Source: Alsobacter soli
GTDB taxonomy: Bacteria > Pseudomonadota > Alphaproteobacteria > Rhizobiales > Beijerinckiaceae
Direction: 5' to 3'
Length of the DNA: 64,000 nucleotides
Assembly (NCBI RefSeq): GCF_003004785.1
Contig: NZ_PVZS01000009.1
Location: forward strand, 124,001 to 188,000
Shown here piece after piece: positions 1 through 7,919 of this stretch. The notes beneath the pieces are model-generated. The model was not told where the DNA came from. It searched no databases and saw nothing but the letters and a program-made list of their open reading frames with translations. Within the stretch, counting starts at the first letter, position 1. Each line of letters starts with the position of its first letter. The position numbers were made by a program, and so were the translations under genes.

Positions 1-45
1 ACGTTCGTGGAACTGGCGAGGGATTCGCCGGCGGAGGGTTGCGTG

Positions 46-1065
46 ATGGCGCCGCGTGCGAACTGGAAAGGCTATCTCAAGCTGTCCCTCGTCTCCTGCG
101 CGGTGGCGCTTTATCCGGCCTCCACCGCTGCGTCTCGTATCGCGTTCCACACGGTAAACCGGGAAACCGGCAACCGCCTGCGACGCCAGATGTTCGATCC
201 CGATACGGGCGACGTGGTCGAATCCGAGAACCAGGTCCGGGGCTATGAGGTCGCCAAAGGCGACTACGTCATCGTCGAGGACGAGGAGATCGACGCCATC
301 GCCCTGGAGAGCACCCACACGATCGACATTGAGTCCTTCGTGCCCCGCTCGGAAATCGACGAGCTCTACGTCGACGCGCCTTATTATCTAGCGCCCGATG
401 ATCGCGTGGCCCAGGAGGCCTTCGCGGTCATCCGCGAAGCGATGCGGCAGGAGGATGTGGTCGGAATCGCCCGGGTGGTGCTCTACCGGCGCGAACGCAT
501 CCTGATGCTCGAGCCGCGCGGAAAAGGCCTTTTCGCCGCGACGCTGCGCTACCCCTACGAGGTTCGACAGCCGGGCGCCTATTTCGACGATATCCCCGAT
601 GTGACAATCCCGCCCGACATGCTGGACCTGGCGTCCCACATCATCGGGCGCATGAAGAAGTCCTTCGATCCCGCCGCCTTCCAGGACCGGTACGAGGACG
701 CGCTCATCAATCTGGTGAAGGCCAAGCAGTCCGGCCGCGCCGCGCCGGCCGCGACGGCGGCTCCCCGGCCCAGCAACGTCGTCAACCTGATGGATGCTCT
801 TCGGCGCAGCCTTGAATCGGAGCAGGCCCTCGCCCCGGAAGGCCGCGCCAGAAAGGCGCCTGGCGGCAAGGCGCCTTCCTCTCCGAAGGCGCCAGCCAAG
901 GAGAGCGGCGCGCCCGAACAGGCCGGCGCCCGCGGAACGGCCAAACCGCTCGCGGCGAGCAAGCCCGTGAAAAAGGCAGGGAAGGTCGACAAGAGCGCTC
1001 CTGCGACCGCCCGTGGAGGCGCAGGCGGCCCTGCCAAGGGCGGCAGGTCCAAGAAGTCGGCCTGA
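46..1065 (+). CDS. ku: Non-homologous end-joining protein Ku
   Basis: Bacterial Ku forms a ring-shaped homodimer that binds broken DNA ends and recruits the ligase LigD in non-homologous end joining. The 339-residue product opens with MAPRANWKGYLKLSLVSC, the typical Ku start, followed by the Ku beta-barrel core to about residue 235. The remaining 100 or so residues form a Lys/Ala/Pro-rich tail, as in many rhizobial Ku proteins, where such tails bind DNA. The ATG at 46 fits the family start better than the in-frame GTG at 7. A CGTT at 2-5 lies where the -10 element of an EcfG promoter would be, but its -35 would fall outside the window. No ligD gene is visible. A strong hairpin terminator follows. 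Confidence 0.95.
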   Translation: MAPRANWKGYLKLSLVSCAVALYPASTAASRIAFHTVNRETGNRLRRQMFDPDTGDVVESENQVRGYEVAKGDYVIVEDEEIDAIALESTHTIDIESFVPRSEIDELYVDAPYYLAPDDRVAQEAFAVIREAMRQEDVVGIARVVLYRRERILMLEPRGKGLFAATLRYPYEVRQPGAYFDDIPDVTIPPDMLDLASHIIGRMKKSFDPAAFQDRYEDALINLVKAKQSGRAAPAATAAPRPSNVVNLMDALRRSLESEQALAPEGRARKAPGGKAPSSPKAPAKESGAPEQAGARGTAKPLAASKPVKKAGKVDKSAPATARGGAGGPAKGGRSKKSA

Positions 1066-1134
1066 CGTCAGCGGGGCAGGGGGCTTGCGGAGGGGCAAAA
1101 GCGCCTCCGGCATGGGCGCCAAATTCCTTGAATC

Positions 1135-1175
1135 GAAAAGGGCCGGAGCGAGGCTCCGGCCCTTTTCGAGTTCTT
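1135..1175. terminator. Bidirectional terminator between ku and a convergent gene
   Basis: A perfect 15-bp stem (1135-1149 with 1153-1167) with a 3-nt loop ends in a run of T on the plus strand and has a matching T run on the minus strand. It separates the convergent ku gene and the gene ending at 1185. Confidence 0.85.
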
Positions 1176-1184
1176 GCGAGGTCG

Positions 1185-1721
1185 TCACCCCGCCATGGTG
1201 GCTACAACCCGCAGTTCCGGGGCCTTGCCGCCCGCAGGGCGCTGCGGCGCGATCGGGCGCGCCGACCAGTTCGGCCCCAGCATGTTGCGGGATAGGCGCA
1301 AACCGTGAGACGCGAGGCGAGACGCGAACTTGTTCGCCAGCATGAGCAATGCCCGGGACTGCACGATCTCGAGATCGGCCGCGTCCTGACCGGCCAGCTT
1401 GAAGGAGCCGTCCTGAAGGGCGGCGATCATGCGCAGGAGCGTGATCTCGCCGTCGGTCGCGGTGGGAACGCCCTCCGCCATGAATTCGAAATCGCCGGAC
1501 GTGCGAAGCCGCAGCTCGTTATCGAGCAGCAGCGCATCCGACATGAGCCCGTCCACGGCGCCGTCTCCAAGCCGGTCGCGGATGGACGCCGCGGCCGCAT
1601 CCAGGTGCCTCTGGTCGTAGCCGTTGCGGAAGCGCTCGAAACGGCGGAGCACGTCGATGACAAAAAGGGCGTCCGCGGGCAACAGGATCCTGACGCTCGA
1701 AGGAAGGGCGTGGATCGTCAT
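1185..1721 (-). CDS. Conserved hypothetical protein, EcfG-regulated
   Basis: I do not recognise this 178-residue soluble protein. It has no signal peptide or membrane segment and appears mostly helical, with acidic and leucine-rich stretches; the last 30 residues are Pro/Ala-rich. The start at 1721 is preceded by a GAGG ribosome binding site, and a further in-frame upstream start has none. An exact EcfG promoter lies 46-70 bases upstream on the minus strand, back to back with the promoter of the 1882 gene, so it is probably induced in the general stress response. It may be a regulatory or structural stress protein; nothing in the sequence shows which. Confidence 0.75.
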   Translation of the reverse strand: MTIHALPSSVRILLPADALFVIDVLRRFERFRNGYDQRHLDAAAASIRDRLGDGAVDGLMSDALLLDNELRLRTSGDFEFMAEGVPTATDGEITLLRMIAALQDGSFKLAGQDAADLEIVQSRALLMLANKFASRLASHGLRLSRNMLGPNWSARPIAPQRPAGGKAPELRVVATMAG

Positions 1722-1766
1722 CGATACCTCGCTGGTCGGAAGGGGGTGGTGTTTGGTTGCGAGACA

Positions 1767-1791
1767 AACGTCCCGCACGAGCTTTCGTTCC
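1767..1791 (-). promoter_or_regulatory. EcfG promoter for the 1185-1721 gene
   Basis: On the minus strand GGAAC (1791-1787) is followed after 16 bases by CGTT (1770-1767), an exact match to the alphaproteobacterial EcfG consensus. Confidence 0.85.
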
Positions 1792-1822
1792 TGAGTTGAG
1801 GAGCGGCTGACCGCCCCGGGAC

Positions 1823-1848
1823 GGAACCGTCTTCCGGCGGGGCACGTT
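1823..1848 (+). promoter_or_regulatory. EcfG promoter for the small membrane protein at 1882
   Basis: GGAAC (1823-1827), 17 bases, CGTT (1845-1848), 33 bases before the start codon. It forms a divergent pair with the promoter at 1767-1791. Confidence 0.85.
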
Positions 1849-1881
1849 TGCTCCACGACAAGTCGCGAAGGAGCATTGCGG

Positions 1882-2034
1882 ATGGCTCAAGAGCCGGTGG
1901 ATCCCCCGACGGTGCGAAACGAGGTCAGAGCCAAGCAGGGCGTGACAGGACACAATGTGCGCTATGTGCTGACCATCGGGATCGCGTTGGCGATCGTGGC
2001 GGGCATCATCCTGTACTTCACTGTGGGCCGCTGA
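1882..2034 (+). CDS. Small single-pass membrane protein, EcfG-regulated
   Basis: This 50-residue protein has a hydrophilic N-terminal half and one membrane segment at about residues 28-47 (YVLTIGIALAIVAGIILYF), ending two residues later. An AAGGAG ribosome binding site lies at 1868-1873 and an exact EcfG promoter further upstream, so it is a real gene despite its size. Small one-helix membrane proteins are common members of the general stress regulon in Hyphomicrobiales, with unknown roles, perhaps in envelope stability. The topology is probably N-in. Confidence 0.75.
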   Translation: MAQEPVDPPTVRNEVRAKQGVTGHNVRYVLTIGIALAIVAGIILYFTVGR

Positions 2035-2057
2035 GCCGGGAGCCCGCACCCCCAAAG

Positions 2058-2082
2058 GGAACAAACCTCGGAGTCGCGCGTT
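2058..2082 (+). promoter_or_regulatory. EcfG promoter for the HWE kinase
   Basis: GGAAC (2058-2062), 16 bases, CGTT (2079-2082), about 70 bases before the kinase start. Confidence 0.85.
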
Positions 2083-2152
2083 GACCTGCGTTCAGAGTGT
2101 TCGGTAATCACGGGCCGCTCAACGGCCTCTCGGGTCGGGGCGACTTCCGTTC

Positions 2153-4378
2153 ATGGATCAGGCTGCGGATGGCCAGGCGCGGGCTCGGGCGAAAGCTGGC
2201 CCGGCCATGATTGAGCGCGCCCCCACGGACCTCGAGCGCTCCCGCGCCGCCGCTCATTCCACTCCAGAATCCGCTCCTGCTGACCAGGCGTTTCGCCAGG
2301 GCTGGCTCCTGGCCATCCTGAGCGCGGCCTTCCTGGTCGCGGCAGTCGTGGCCGCCGTGCTGGCGGTGCTCAACACGGACCGGATCGTCACGGTCAACAT
2401 GCGCGCGGCCCAGGTGCGCGAGAGCGTGTTTCGGCTGGAATCCGCCTATTCCGACATCCTTGCTGGCGAATATGCGGCGCTGCTGTCGGACGACCCGGCG
2501 GCGGTGGATCGCTTCCGCAACGCCCTCGAGGCGGTCACGCCGCCGCTGGAGCGCCTTCGAGAGCTGGTCATGGACCAAAACCAGCGCGAGCGCCTTGGGC
2601 GGATCGAGCAACTGGTCCACGGCAGGGTGACGGAAATCCGCAGCGTGCTGGCTCTCATCGAGGCGGGCCGGCGCGACGAGGCGCGCGACAGGATCCGTAG
2701 CCTCGGGGATGCGGCGGACCAGGCGGCGATTCGGGCGTCGCTGGCCGATTTTCGCGACAGGAACCGGCTCGTCCTGGCCCAATCCGAGCACGGCTACCGG
2801 AGCGCCGCGCGGATCCAGATGATCGTCGGAGGGGTGGCTGCCTTCGCCATCCTCCTGTTCGGCCTTCAGCAATTGCTGAGCACCTACCGCTTCCTTCGGC
2901 AGGAGGCCGACAGCCGCAGCCGCTTGAGCGCCGCCAACGAGCGCCTGGAGCGGGAAGTTGCGGCGAGGACGGCCGAGCTCGCAGGCGCCGTGCAACGTTT
3001 CGAGGTGGCCCTGCGGGCCGCCAACGTCATCGTGTTCACCCAGGACCGGAACAGGGTCTTCACCTGGATCAGCAGCGACGTGTTCGGCTTGCCGAGCGGC
3101 CGGGTGATCGGGTTCAAGGAGGAGGATCTTCTGCCCCCGGACGTCTGCGCCATCATCATCCCGGCGAAGGAGGCGATCCTGTCCTCGGGGACGGCGCGCG
3201 ACTACCAGTACAGCGTCGAGATCGAGGGCCGCCCGCGCTGGTTCCGGGTCAAGGCGGAGCCGCTCGCGGACGCGAACGGGCGGACGATCGGTCTGATCGG
3301 GGCCATCATCGACCTGACCAGCGAGAAAGCGACCCAGGATCAGCTCGCGCGCGTCACGGACGAGCTGCGAGACACGCTGCAGCGCTTCCAGGTCGCGCTG
3401 AAAGGCGCGGACATCACCGTCTTCGCCCAGGACGCGAAGCTCCTCTATACCTGGGTCAGCCGCGAACTCGATGGCCGCAGCCCAGCCGACTTCGTCGGTC
3501 GGACGGACGCCGAGGTCTTCAAGCCCGAGCTGGCGCGCCGGCTCACCGAAATGAAGACGGCGGTGCTCACGGCCGGCGAGCCGGCCTCCGGCGAGTTCCG
3601 GGTCGAAGGGGTCAGCGGAGAAAATTGGCAGCTGGTCCGCGTCGAGCCGCGCCGGGACAGCAGCGGGGCGATCCTGGGCATCCTGGGCGCCAGCGTGGAC
3701 GTCACCGACCGCCGGACACGGGAAACCCACAATCGCATCCTGCTGCGGGAGCTGACCCATCGCACCAAGAACCTGCTCGCAGTGGTGCAGGCCATGGCGC
3801 GCCAGACGCTCACCACCAGCGTATCGGCGCGGGATTTCGAGTCGCGGTTCTCCGGGCGCCTGCAGGGGCTGGCCAGCTCCCTGGACATTCTGGTCAACGA
3901 GAACTGGCAGGGCGCGGCCGTGGTCGACCTGGTGCAGTCCCAGCTGACCTTCTGGAAGGACATCATCGGGACCCGGATCCGGCTGCATGGCGCGGACGTG
4001 CGGCTTGAGCCGGAGGCGGCGCAGAACATCGGGCTTGCGCTGCACGAGCTTTCGACCAACTCGGCCAAATACGGAGCGCTTTCCGTCCCGGGCGGGTTGA
4101 TCGACATCGCCTGGGGCTTCGAGCAAACCGATCCAGCGCAGCCGGGCGAGGCCCGCTTCTCGTTGAGCTGGCGCGAAAGCAACGGGCCGAGGGTGGAGCC
4201 GCCCCGGCACAAGGGTTTCGGCCACGCCGTGATCGAGCGGCTCGTCCCCCGCGCGCTCAATGCAAGGGCGCAGCTGGACTACGCGCCCGCGGGCTTCTCC
4301 TGGCGGCTGGACATGCCGTCCAGCTACACGCGCGCGCCCGACGCGGAGCCGCGCGAGCCGAAGGTCTGGGCCGGCTAA
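2153..4378 (+). CDS. HWE-family sensor histidine kinase (CHASE3-PAS-PAS)
   Basis: A 741-residue membrane sensor kinase. Two membrane helices (about residues 48-70 and 217-238) flank a periplasmic helical domain of CHASE3 type. A short coiled coil (about 245-275) leads to two PAS domains (about 278-400 and 408-515) that look like an internal duplication: both begin QRF-VAL, then VF-QD and TW-S. The transmitter has the HWE phosphoacceptor block HRTKNLLAVVQ, with His536. It also has the N-box HELSTNSAKYGAL and the W-x-E motif in SWRESNG. HWE kinases of this kind feed the PhyR response in several alphaproteobacteria. The EcfG promoter upstream suggests positive feedback on PhyR; that link is inference. 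The start could also be the ATG at 2207. Confidence 0.9.
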   Translation: MDQAADGQARARAKAGPAMIERAPTDLERSRAAAHSTPESAPADQAFRQGWLLAILSAAFLVAAVVAAVLAVLNTDRIVTVNMRAAQVRESVFRLESAYSDILAGEYAALLSDDPAAVDRFRNALEAVTPPLERLRELVMDQNQRERLGRIEQLVHGRVTEIRSVLALIEAGRRDEARDRIRSLGDAADQAAIRASLADFRDRNRLVLAQSEHGYRSAARIQMIVGGVAAFAILLFGLQQLLSTYRFLRQEADSRSRLSAANERLEREVAARTAELAGAVQRFEVALRAANVIVFTQDRNRVFTWISSDVFGLPSGRVIGFKEEDLLPPDVCAIIIPAKEAILSSGTARDYQYSVEIEGRPRWFRVKAEPLADANGRTIGLIGAIIDLTSEKATQDQLARVTDELRDTLQRFQVALKGADITVFAQDAKLLYTWVSRELDGRSPADFVGRTDAEVFKPELARRLTEMKTAVLTAGEPASGEFRVEGVSGENWQLVRVEPRRDSSGAILGILGASVDVTDRRTRETHNRILLRELTHRTKNLLAVVQAMARQTLTTSVSARDFESRFSGRLQGLASSLDILVNENWQGAAVVDLVQSQLTFWKDIIGTRIRLHGADVRLEPEAAQNIGLALHELSTNSAKYGALSVPGGLIDIAWGFEQTDPAQPGEARFSLSWRESNGPRVEPPRHKGFGHAVIERLVPRALNARAQLDYAPAGFSWRLDMPSSYTRAPDAEPREPKVWAG

Positions 4379-4398
4379 GGGACGCGGGCGCGCCTTCG

Positions 4399-4423
4399 GG
4401 AACGAACGGCCTCGGCCTCCGTT
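4399..4423 (+). promoter_or_regulatory. EcfG promoter for the 4453-5660 unit
   Basis: GGAAC (4399-4403), 16 bases, CGTT (4420-4423), 29 bases before the start at 4453. No other promoter is obvious before the SDR gene. Confidence 0.85.
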
Positions 4424-4452
4424 TGCCTGACCGACAGCAACGGATAATTTTA

Positions 4453-4776
4453 ATGGCGTGCGCCCCTTCCGGCAGGGCCGCTCTTGCGGCTTGGCCTCGC
4501 TTCCTGCTGACCCAATTGGGCGGCGGCCTCCTGTTCGGGGCCCTGATCACCGCCGGCGTGGTCGGCCTGGACACCGGCGGGGTGCGGTCGCTGATCCTGT
4601 CCAGCGACATGCCCGCGCTGGCGACAGTCACCATGGCGCTGCTCTGCGCCTCGCTGGCGTCCTGCGGGATGCTGGCGACGGCGATGGCGCAGTTCGAGAG
4701 CTATCCCACCCCTCAGGACGGCGAGCCCGTCCCGGCCAGGACCTCCAAGAACGCTCGGCGCCCACCGCGCGACTGA
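4453..4776 (+). CDS. Small two-helix membrane protein, unknown function
   Basis: Not recognised. The 107-residue product has two likely membrane helices, about residues 17-39 and 56-78, and a polar, proline-containing C-terminal tail. The ATG at 4453 follows the EcfG promoter by 29 bases, so the leader is very short; an in-frame start at 4423 would overlap the promoter -10 element and is unlikely. It is 32 bases upstream of the dehydrogenase gene and probably co-transcribed with it under stress control. Confidence 0.65.
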   Translation: MACAPSGRAALAAWPRFLLTQLGGGLLFGALITAGVVGLDTGGVRSLILSSDMPALATVTMALLCASLASCGMLATAMAQFESYPTPQDGEPVPARTSKNARRPPRD

Positions 4777-4808
4777 CCCCGACGACATTCCACGAGAGCG
4801 GAGACATC

Positions 4809-5660
4809 ATGTCCGACCAGACCATGCCTCCACAGCGCCAGGGCTCCCAGCCGGGCCATGAGACCGAAATGAATCCCAAGCCCGACTATGCGCCGCGCTT
4901 TGCAGGCGTGGGCCGCCTGAAGGGCAAGGGCGTCATCATCACGGGCGGGGACAGCGGCATCGGGCGTGCGGTCGCGGTCGCCATGGCGCGAGAGGGCGCC
5001 TCCGTGTGCATCGTCTACAAGGAAGAGCACGAGGACGCCCAGAACACCGTGAGGCTCATCGAGGCGGAGGGCGCGCGAGCGCTGGCGCTCGCCGGGGACG
5101 TGGGACAGGAGGCCTTCTGCCGCGAGGCGGTGGCCAAGGCGGCTGATGCGTTCGGCCGGATCAACGTGCTCGTCAATAACGCGGCCGAACAGCACCAGCG
5201 CGAGGACATCACCGAGATTTCCGAGGAGCAGCTCGAGCGGACGTTCCGCACCAACATCTTCAGTTTCTTCTTCATGGCGAAGGCGGTCCGGCCGCTCCTG
5301 AAGGCCGGAGACAGCATCATCAACACGGCGTCGGTCACCGCCTACAAGGGCAGCCCGCAGTTGCTGGACTACAGCTCGACGAAAGGCGCGATCGTGGCGT
5401 TCACGCGCTCTCTGTCCATGTCTCTGGCGAAAGACGGAATCAGGGTGAACGCGGTTGCCCCTGGGCCGATCTGGACTCCGCTGATCCCGGCCACGTTTCC
5501 CCCCGAGAAGGTGAAGACGTTCGGCTCGGACGTGCCTATGAGCCGCCCTGGGCAGCCCCGGGAGGTGGCGCCCGCCTATGTGTTCCTGGCCAGCGACGAC
5601 GCGACCTACATCTCGGGCCAGGTGATCCACCCGAATGGCGGAACCGTGGTGAATGGGTAG
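4809..5660 (+). CDS. Short-chain dehydrogenase/reductase, YghA/GSP39-like
   Basis: A 283-residue NAD(P)-dependent oxidoreductase of the SDR superfamily. The long polar N-terminal extension (about 35 residues with MPPQRQGSQPGHETEM) is typical of the YghA / general stress protein 39 branch. It shows the dinucleotide motif TGGDSGIG (45-52), NNAA (123-126) and the catalytic set Ser175, Tyr188 and Lys192. Members of this branch act on aldehydes or sugars and are often stress-induced; the substrate here is unknown. It probably shares the EcfG promoter at 4399-4423 with the preceding gene. A GGAGA ribosome binding site lies just before the ATG. Confidence 0.9.
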   Translation: MSDQTMPPQRQGSQPGHETEMNPKPDYAPRFAGVGRLKGKGVIITGGDSGIGRAVAVAMAREGASVCIVYKEEHEDAQNTVRLIEAEGARALALAGDVGQEAFCREAVAKAADAFGRINVLVNNAAEQHQREDITEISEEQLERTFRTNIFSFFFMAKAVRPLLKAGDSIINTASVTAYKGSPQLLDYSSTKGAIVAFTRSLSMSLAKDGIRVNAVAPGPIWTPLIPATFPPEKVKTFGSDVPMSRPGQPREVAPAYVFLASDDATYISGQVIHPNGGTVVNG

Positions 5661-5665
5661 GCCGG

Positions 5666-5857
5666 CTAGTGGCGCGCGGCGACGGCTTTCGCCGCCTCCG
5701 CTTCATCTTGCGCCGCCTCTGCCTCGATGTCGTCCGCGACTTTTCGGAGCCAGGCGGCGAAGGACCGGGGCTCGGCGTCCAGCATGAGCCGCGCCAGCCC
5801 GAGCATCAGGGCCGCGCACTCCGCCAAGCGTGACGCCGTCGCATCCTCGTCCGCCAT
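5666..5857 (-). CDS. Small acidic hypothetical protein, EcfG-regulated
   Basis: A 63-residue, alanine- and acid-rich, probably helical protein with no membrane segment; unknown function. The ATG at 5857 is preceded by AGGAGA at a good distance and, further up, by an exact EcfG promoter on the minus strand. An upstream in-frame start at 5890 would fall within the promoter -10 element. It is convergent with the SDR gene, six bases apart, without a visible terminator. Confidence 0.65.
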   Translation of the reverse strand: MADEDATASRLAECAALMLGLARLMLDAEPRSFAAWLRKVADDIEAEAAQDEAEAAKAVAARH

Positions 5858-5888
5858 CGCCGATGTCTCCTGCTGAGAGGCGGCACCC

Positions 5889-5913
5889 AACGCGGGCGAG
5901 GGTCCTCAGTTCC
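5889..5913 (-). promoter_or_regulatory. EcfG promoter for the 5666-5857 gene
   Basis: Minus-strand GGAAC (5913-5909), 16 bases, CGTT (5892-5889). It is one half of a divergent pair with the promoter at 5928-5952. Confidence 0.85.
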
Positions 5914-5927
5914 CGAACGTTCGCCGT

Positions 5928-5952
5928 GGAACCCTGGCAGGGTTTGAACGTT
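5928..5952 (+). promoter_or_regulatory. EcfG promoter for the 6058 gene
   Basis: GGAAC (5928-5932), 16 bases, CGTT (5949-5952). The transcript would have a leader of roughly 100 bases before the ATG at 6058. Confidence 0.85.
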
Positions 5953-6057
5953 TCCCTTGTAGCTCTTGGCTCTCATCAATCTCGACCCCCACACGCCATT
6001 CCTCGTTTCCTGCGGCCTCGCAGGAACGCGGACACGCGTCAGCTTTCGTGGAAGCCC

Positions 6058-6741
6058 ATGACCCTTTCTTCGACCTCCACCGGAAAGCCCCTGCTGCTCT
6101 GCTTTTCGCACCGCCGCTGGCGGGAGCAGGATGCGCGCCTCTGCTCCCTGATGACCCGGGCGGCCGGCGATCATCGGGTGCTCGTGTTCGAGGAGCCCAT
6201 TCTCGACGGATCCGGCTCGGGAGCCATGGAATGCCGGGACGAGGGTTCCGGCGTCGCCGTGGCCACCCCTCATCTGCCGCCCAGGCTGGCTGATCGCACG
6301 GCGAACGCGCTGCTGCGCAAGCTCCTGGACGATCTCATGGCGGAGCGCGGCCAGCCGGCCGTGATCTGGATCGCGTCGCCGGCCGCGATGGCGTTCAGCT
6401 CGCACCTGAACCCGGATCTGCGGATCTATGATTGCGCGGAGGACTTGGCGGCTCGACCGAACGCCCCGGCGACGTTGCCCCTCCTCGAGCGGCGCGTGAT
6501 TGGGCGCGTGGACGTCGTCTTCGCGGCGACCCGGGCGTTGTATGATCGGCAGAAGGCCCGCCACGGGACTGTCCGGCTCGCGCCGAATGCGCCGACCGGG
6601 GATGACGGTGGGTGGGACGCACTCTGGAAGGGGATCCGGTCAGAGATGGAGCGGATGCGCCCTCAAGGAGCGCGGGCTCCAGTGCGGCACACCCGGGAAC
6701 GCGTGCTCGCGATCGACCTCAGCGAGGCGGTGGGGGCTTGA
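6058..6741 (+). CDS. Truncated glycosyltransferase-like protein (N-terminal domain only)
   Basis: The 227-residue product resembles the N-terminal Rossmann half of a group of GT1-type glycosyltransferases common in alphaproteobacteria. It has LLCFSHRRW near the N-terminus, a VFEEP strand, VATPHLP, and YDCAEDL at about residues 127-133. In full-length relatives a second, nucleotide-sugar-binding domain follows. Here the sequence passes from NAPTGDD directly to a short WDALWKGI-type tail, so the donor-binding half is absent. It may be a non-catalytic derivative or a decayed gene. Its intact frame and exact EcfG promoter argue for a retained, stress-related function. Confidence 0.6.
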   Translation: MTLSSTSTGKPLLLCFSHRRWREQDARLCSLMTRAAGDHRVLVFEEPILDGSGSGAMECRDEGSGVAVATPHLPPRLADRTANALLRKLLDDLMAERGQPAVIWIASPAAMAFSSHLNPDLRIYDCAEDLAARPNAPATLPLLERRVIGRVDVVFAATRALYDRQKARHGTVRLAPNAPTGDDGGWDALWKGIRSEMERMRPQGARAPVRHTRERVLAIDLSEAVGA

Positions 6742-6857
6742 GCCCCCACATCGCTCTCGAGACCTGACTTCTGCGCGAACCTTGGCCAACAAGAATAAGG
6801 CGCCGATTCCGCCTTGGCGGATTCGACGCCCATGAGCGTTCCGGCTTTGGCAGCGTC

Positions 6858-7142
6858 TCAGCGCTGGCCGGCTTCCGCGTTCTTCATGCGGCGGCTGTGG
6901 GAGGCCTCCCCGCCCTTTCGGCCCGCTTCGGCGGCCAGCTTGGGATCACGAGAGAAGCTGCGGGATTCGGGCGCCACGCTGCGGCCGCCCTTGCGCCCGG
7001 CCTCTGCGGCCAGCTGGGGATTCCGAGAAAAGCTGCGCTTCTCGTTCGGGACGCTTTCTCCTCCCTTGCGGGCGATGTCCCGCTGCTTGGATTCGTCCAT
7101 CGAAGCGAAGCCCCGGTTCGACCGCTGCTGCTTATCTGGCAT
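6858..7142 (-). CDS. KGG-repeat general stress protein
   Basis: A 94-residue, very hydrophilic protein with three KGG motifs (about residues 26-28, 51-53 and 76-78), each after a basic helix such as AAEAGRKGG, and repeated (R/K)SFSR linkers. This is the KGG (con-10/GsiB-like) family of stress-induced, probably disordered proteins found in desiccation and stationary-phase regulons. A GAGGAG ribosome binding site precedes the ATG at 7142, and an exact EcfG promoter lies about 35-55 bases upstream. Confidence 0.9.
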   Translation of the reverse strand: MPDKQQRSNRGFASMDESKQRDIARKGGESVPNEKRSFSRNPQLAAEAGRKGGRSVAPESRSFSRDPKLAAEAGRKGGEASHSRRMKNAEAGQR

Positions 7143-7174
7143 TCCTGCGCTCCTCTGGTTCGTTCGTGTCCCCC

Positions 7175-7199
7175 AACGCTGGCCCTTTAGGTTGGTTCC
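7175..7199 (-). promoter_or_regulatory. EcfG promoter for the KGG stress gene
   Basis: Minus-strand GGAAC (7199-7195), 16 bases, CGTT (7178-7175). Confidence 0.85.
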
Positions 7200-7386
7200 G
7201 CGTTTCGGTAACCCGGAGCGAAGCCGTGGAAATGCTTGCCGATGATCGAGATTTGACTGCTCAGGCGCGGCTCCCTCTAGCCACGGCGCAACCTTTGTGG
7301 CTTGACTTGCGTTGGCAGCCGCAATGCCGACGAGACGCAGGGTCTTCTGTTGGCCCAGATAAGAAGTCGGTCTGAAGGAGATGACG

Positions 7387-7656
7387 ATGAAGAAGATCCT
7401 GATGATTTCCGCCGTCGCCCTGTCTCTCGGCGCTTGCGCCACCGAAGAAGGCAATCGCGCCGTGACCGGCGCCGCCCTGGGCGGCGCGGCTGGCGCGGTG
7501 ATCGGCGGCGCTGCGACCGGTCGGGCCGGCGGCGCTCTCGCCGGGGCTGCGATCGGCGCCGCGGGCGGCGCCGTGGTCGGCGCTGCCACCACGCCGCGCC
7601 GTGCGGCCGACTGCTACTATGACGCCTACGGCCGTCGCGTTTGCGACTACTACTGA
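7387..7656 (+). CDS. Glycine-zipper lipoprotein
   Basis: An 89-residue envelope protein. A short signal peptide ends in the lipobox LGAC, so Cys is probably lipidated. The mature part is a glycine zipper (repeated GGAAGAVIGGAA-type segments) that can insert in membranes, followed by a Tyr/Arg-rich end with two cysteines (CYYD, VCDYY) that could form a disulfide. The AAGGAG ribosome binding site at 7375-7380 touches the ATG at 7381, so the next in-frame ATG at 7387 is the better start. No EcfG consensus is seen upstream, unlike its neighbours. Confidence 0.8.
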   Translation: MKKILMISAVALSLGACATEEGNRAVTGAALGGAAGAVIGGAATGRAGGALAGAAIGAAGGAVVGAATTPRRAADCYYDAYGRRVCDYY

Positions 7657-7684
7657 CGGTTCAACATCGCCGATCTAACGGCGC

Positions 7685-7716
7685 AGGGCCGGCGAGAGCC
7701 GGCCCTTTTGTTTTTG
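7685..7716 (+). terminator. Terminator after the glycine-zipper lipoprotein
   Basis: A 9-bp GC stem (7685-7693 with 7698-7706) with a GAGA loop is followed by TTTGTTTTT. Confidence 0.85.
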
Positions 7717-7860
7717 GCGCTCGAGGCGACGGGCGGATTTTCGGGATCATGCGGCTTCGTCGTTCCGCTCCTCCCAACGCCGAGCGGCAAATTCTTCCCG
7801 GTTACGATTGCTTGTCCGGCCCCGCTGTTTGCCTCAATCGCGAAGATTACGGGTGGGTGA

Positions 7861-7886
7861 GGAAACGGCGCCTAGGACGGAGCGTT
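7861..7886 (+). promoter_or_regulatory. Near-match EcfG promoter before the 7920 gene
   Basis: GGAAA (7861-7865), 17 bases, CGTT (7883-7886) differs from the EcfG consensus at one -35 base. Its place, 34 bases before the start codon inside the stress island, makes it plausible but unproven. Confidence 0.4.
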
Positions 7887-7919
7887 TGTTGCGACCAACG
7901 CTCCTTCCGGAGGACCTCG

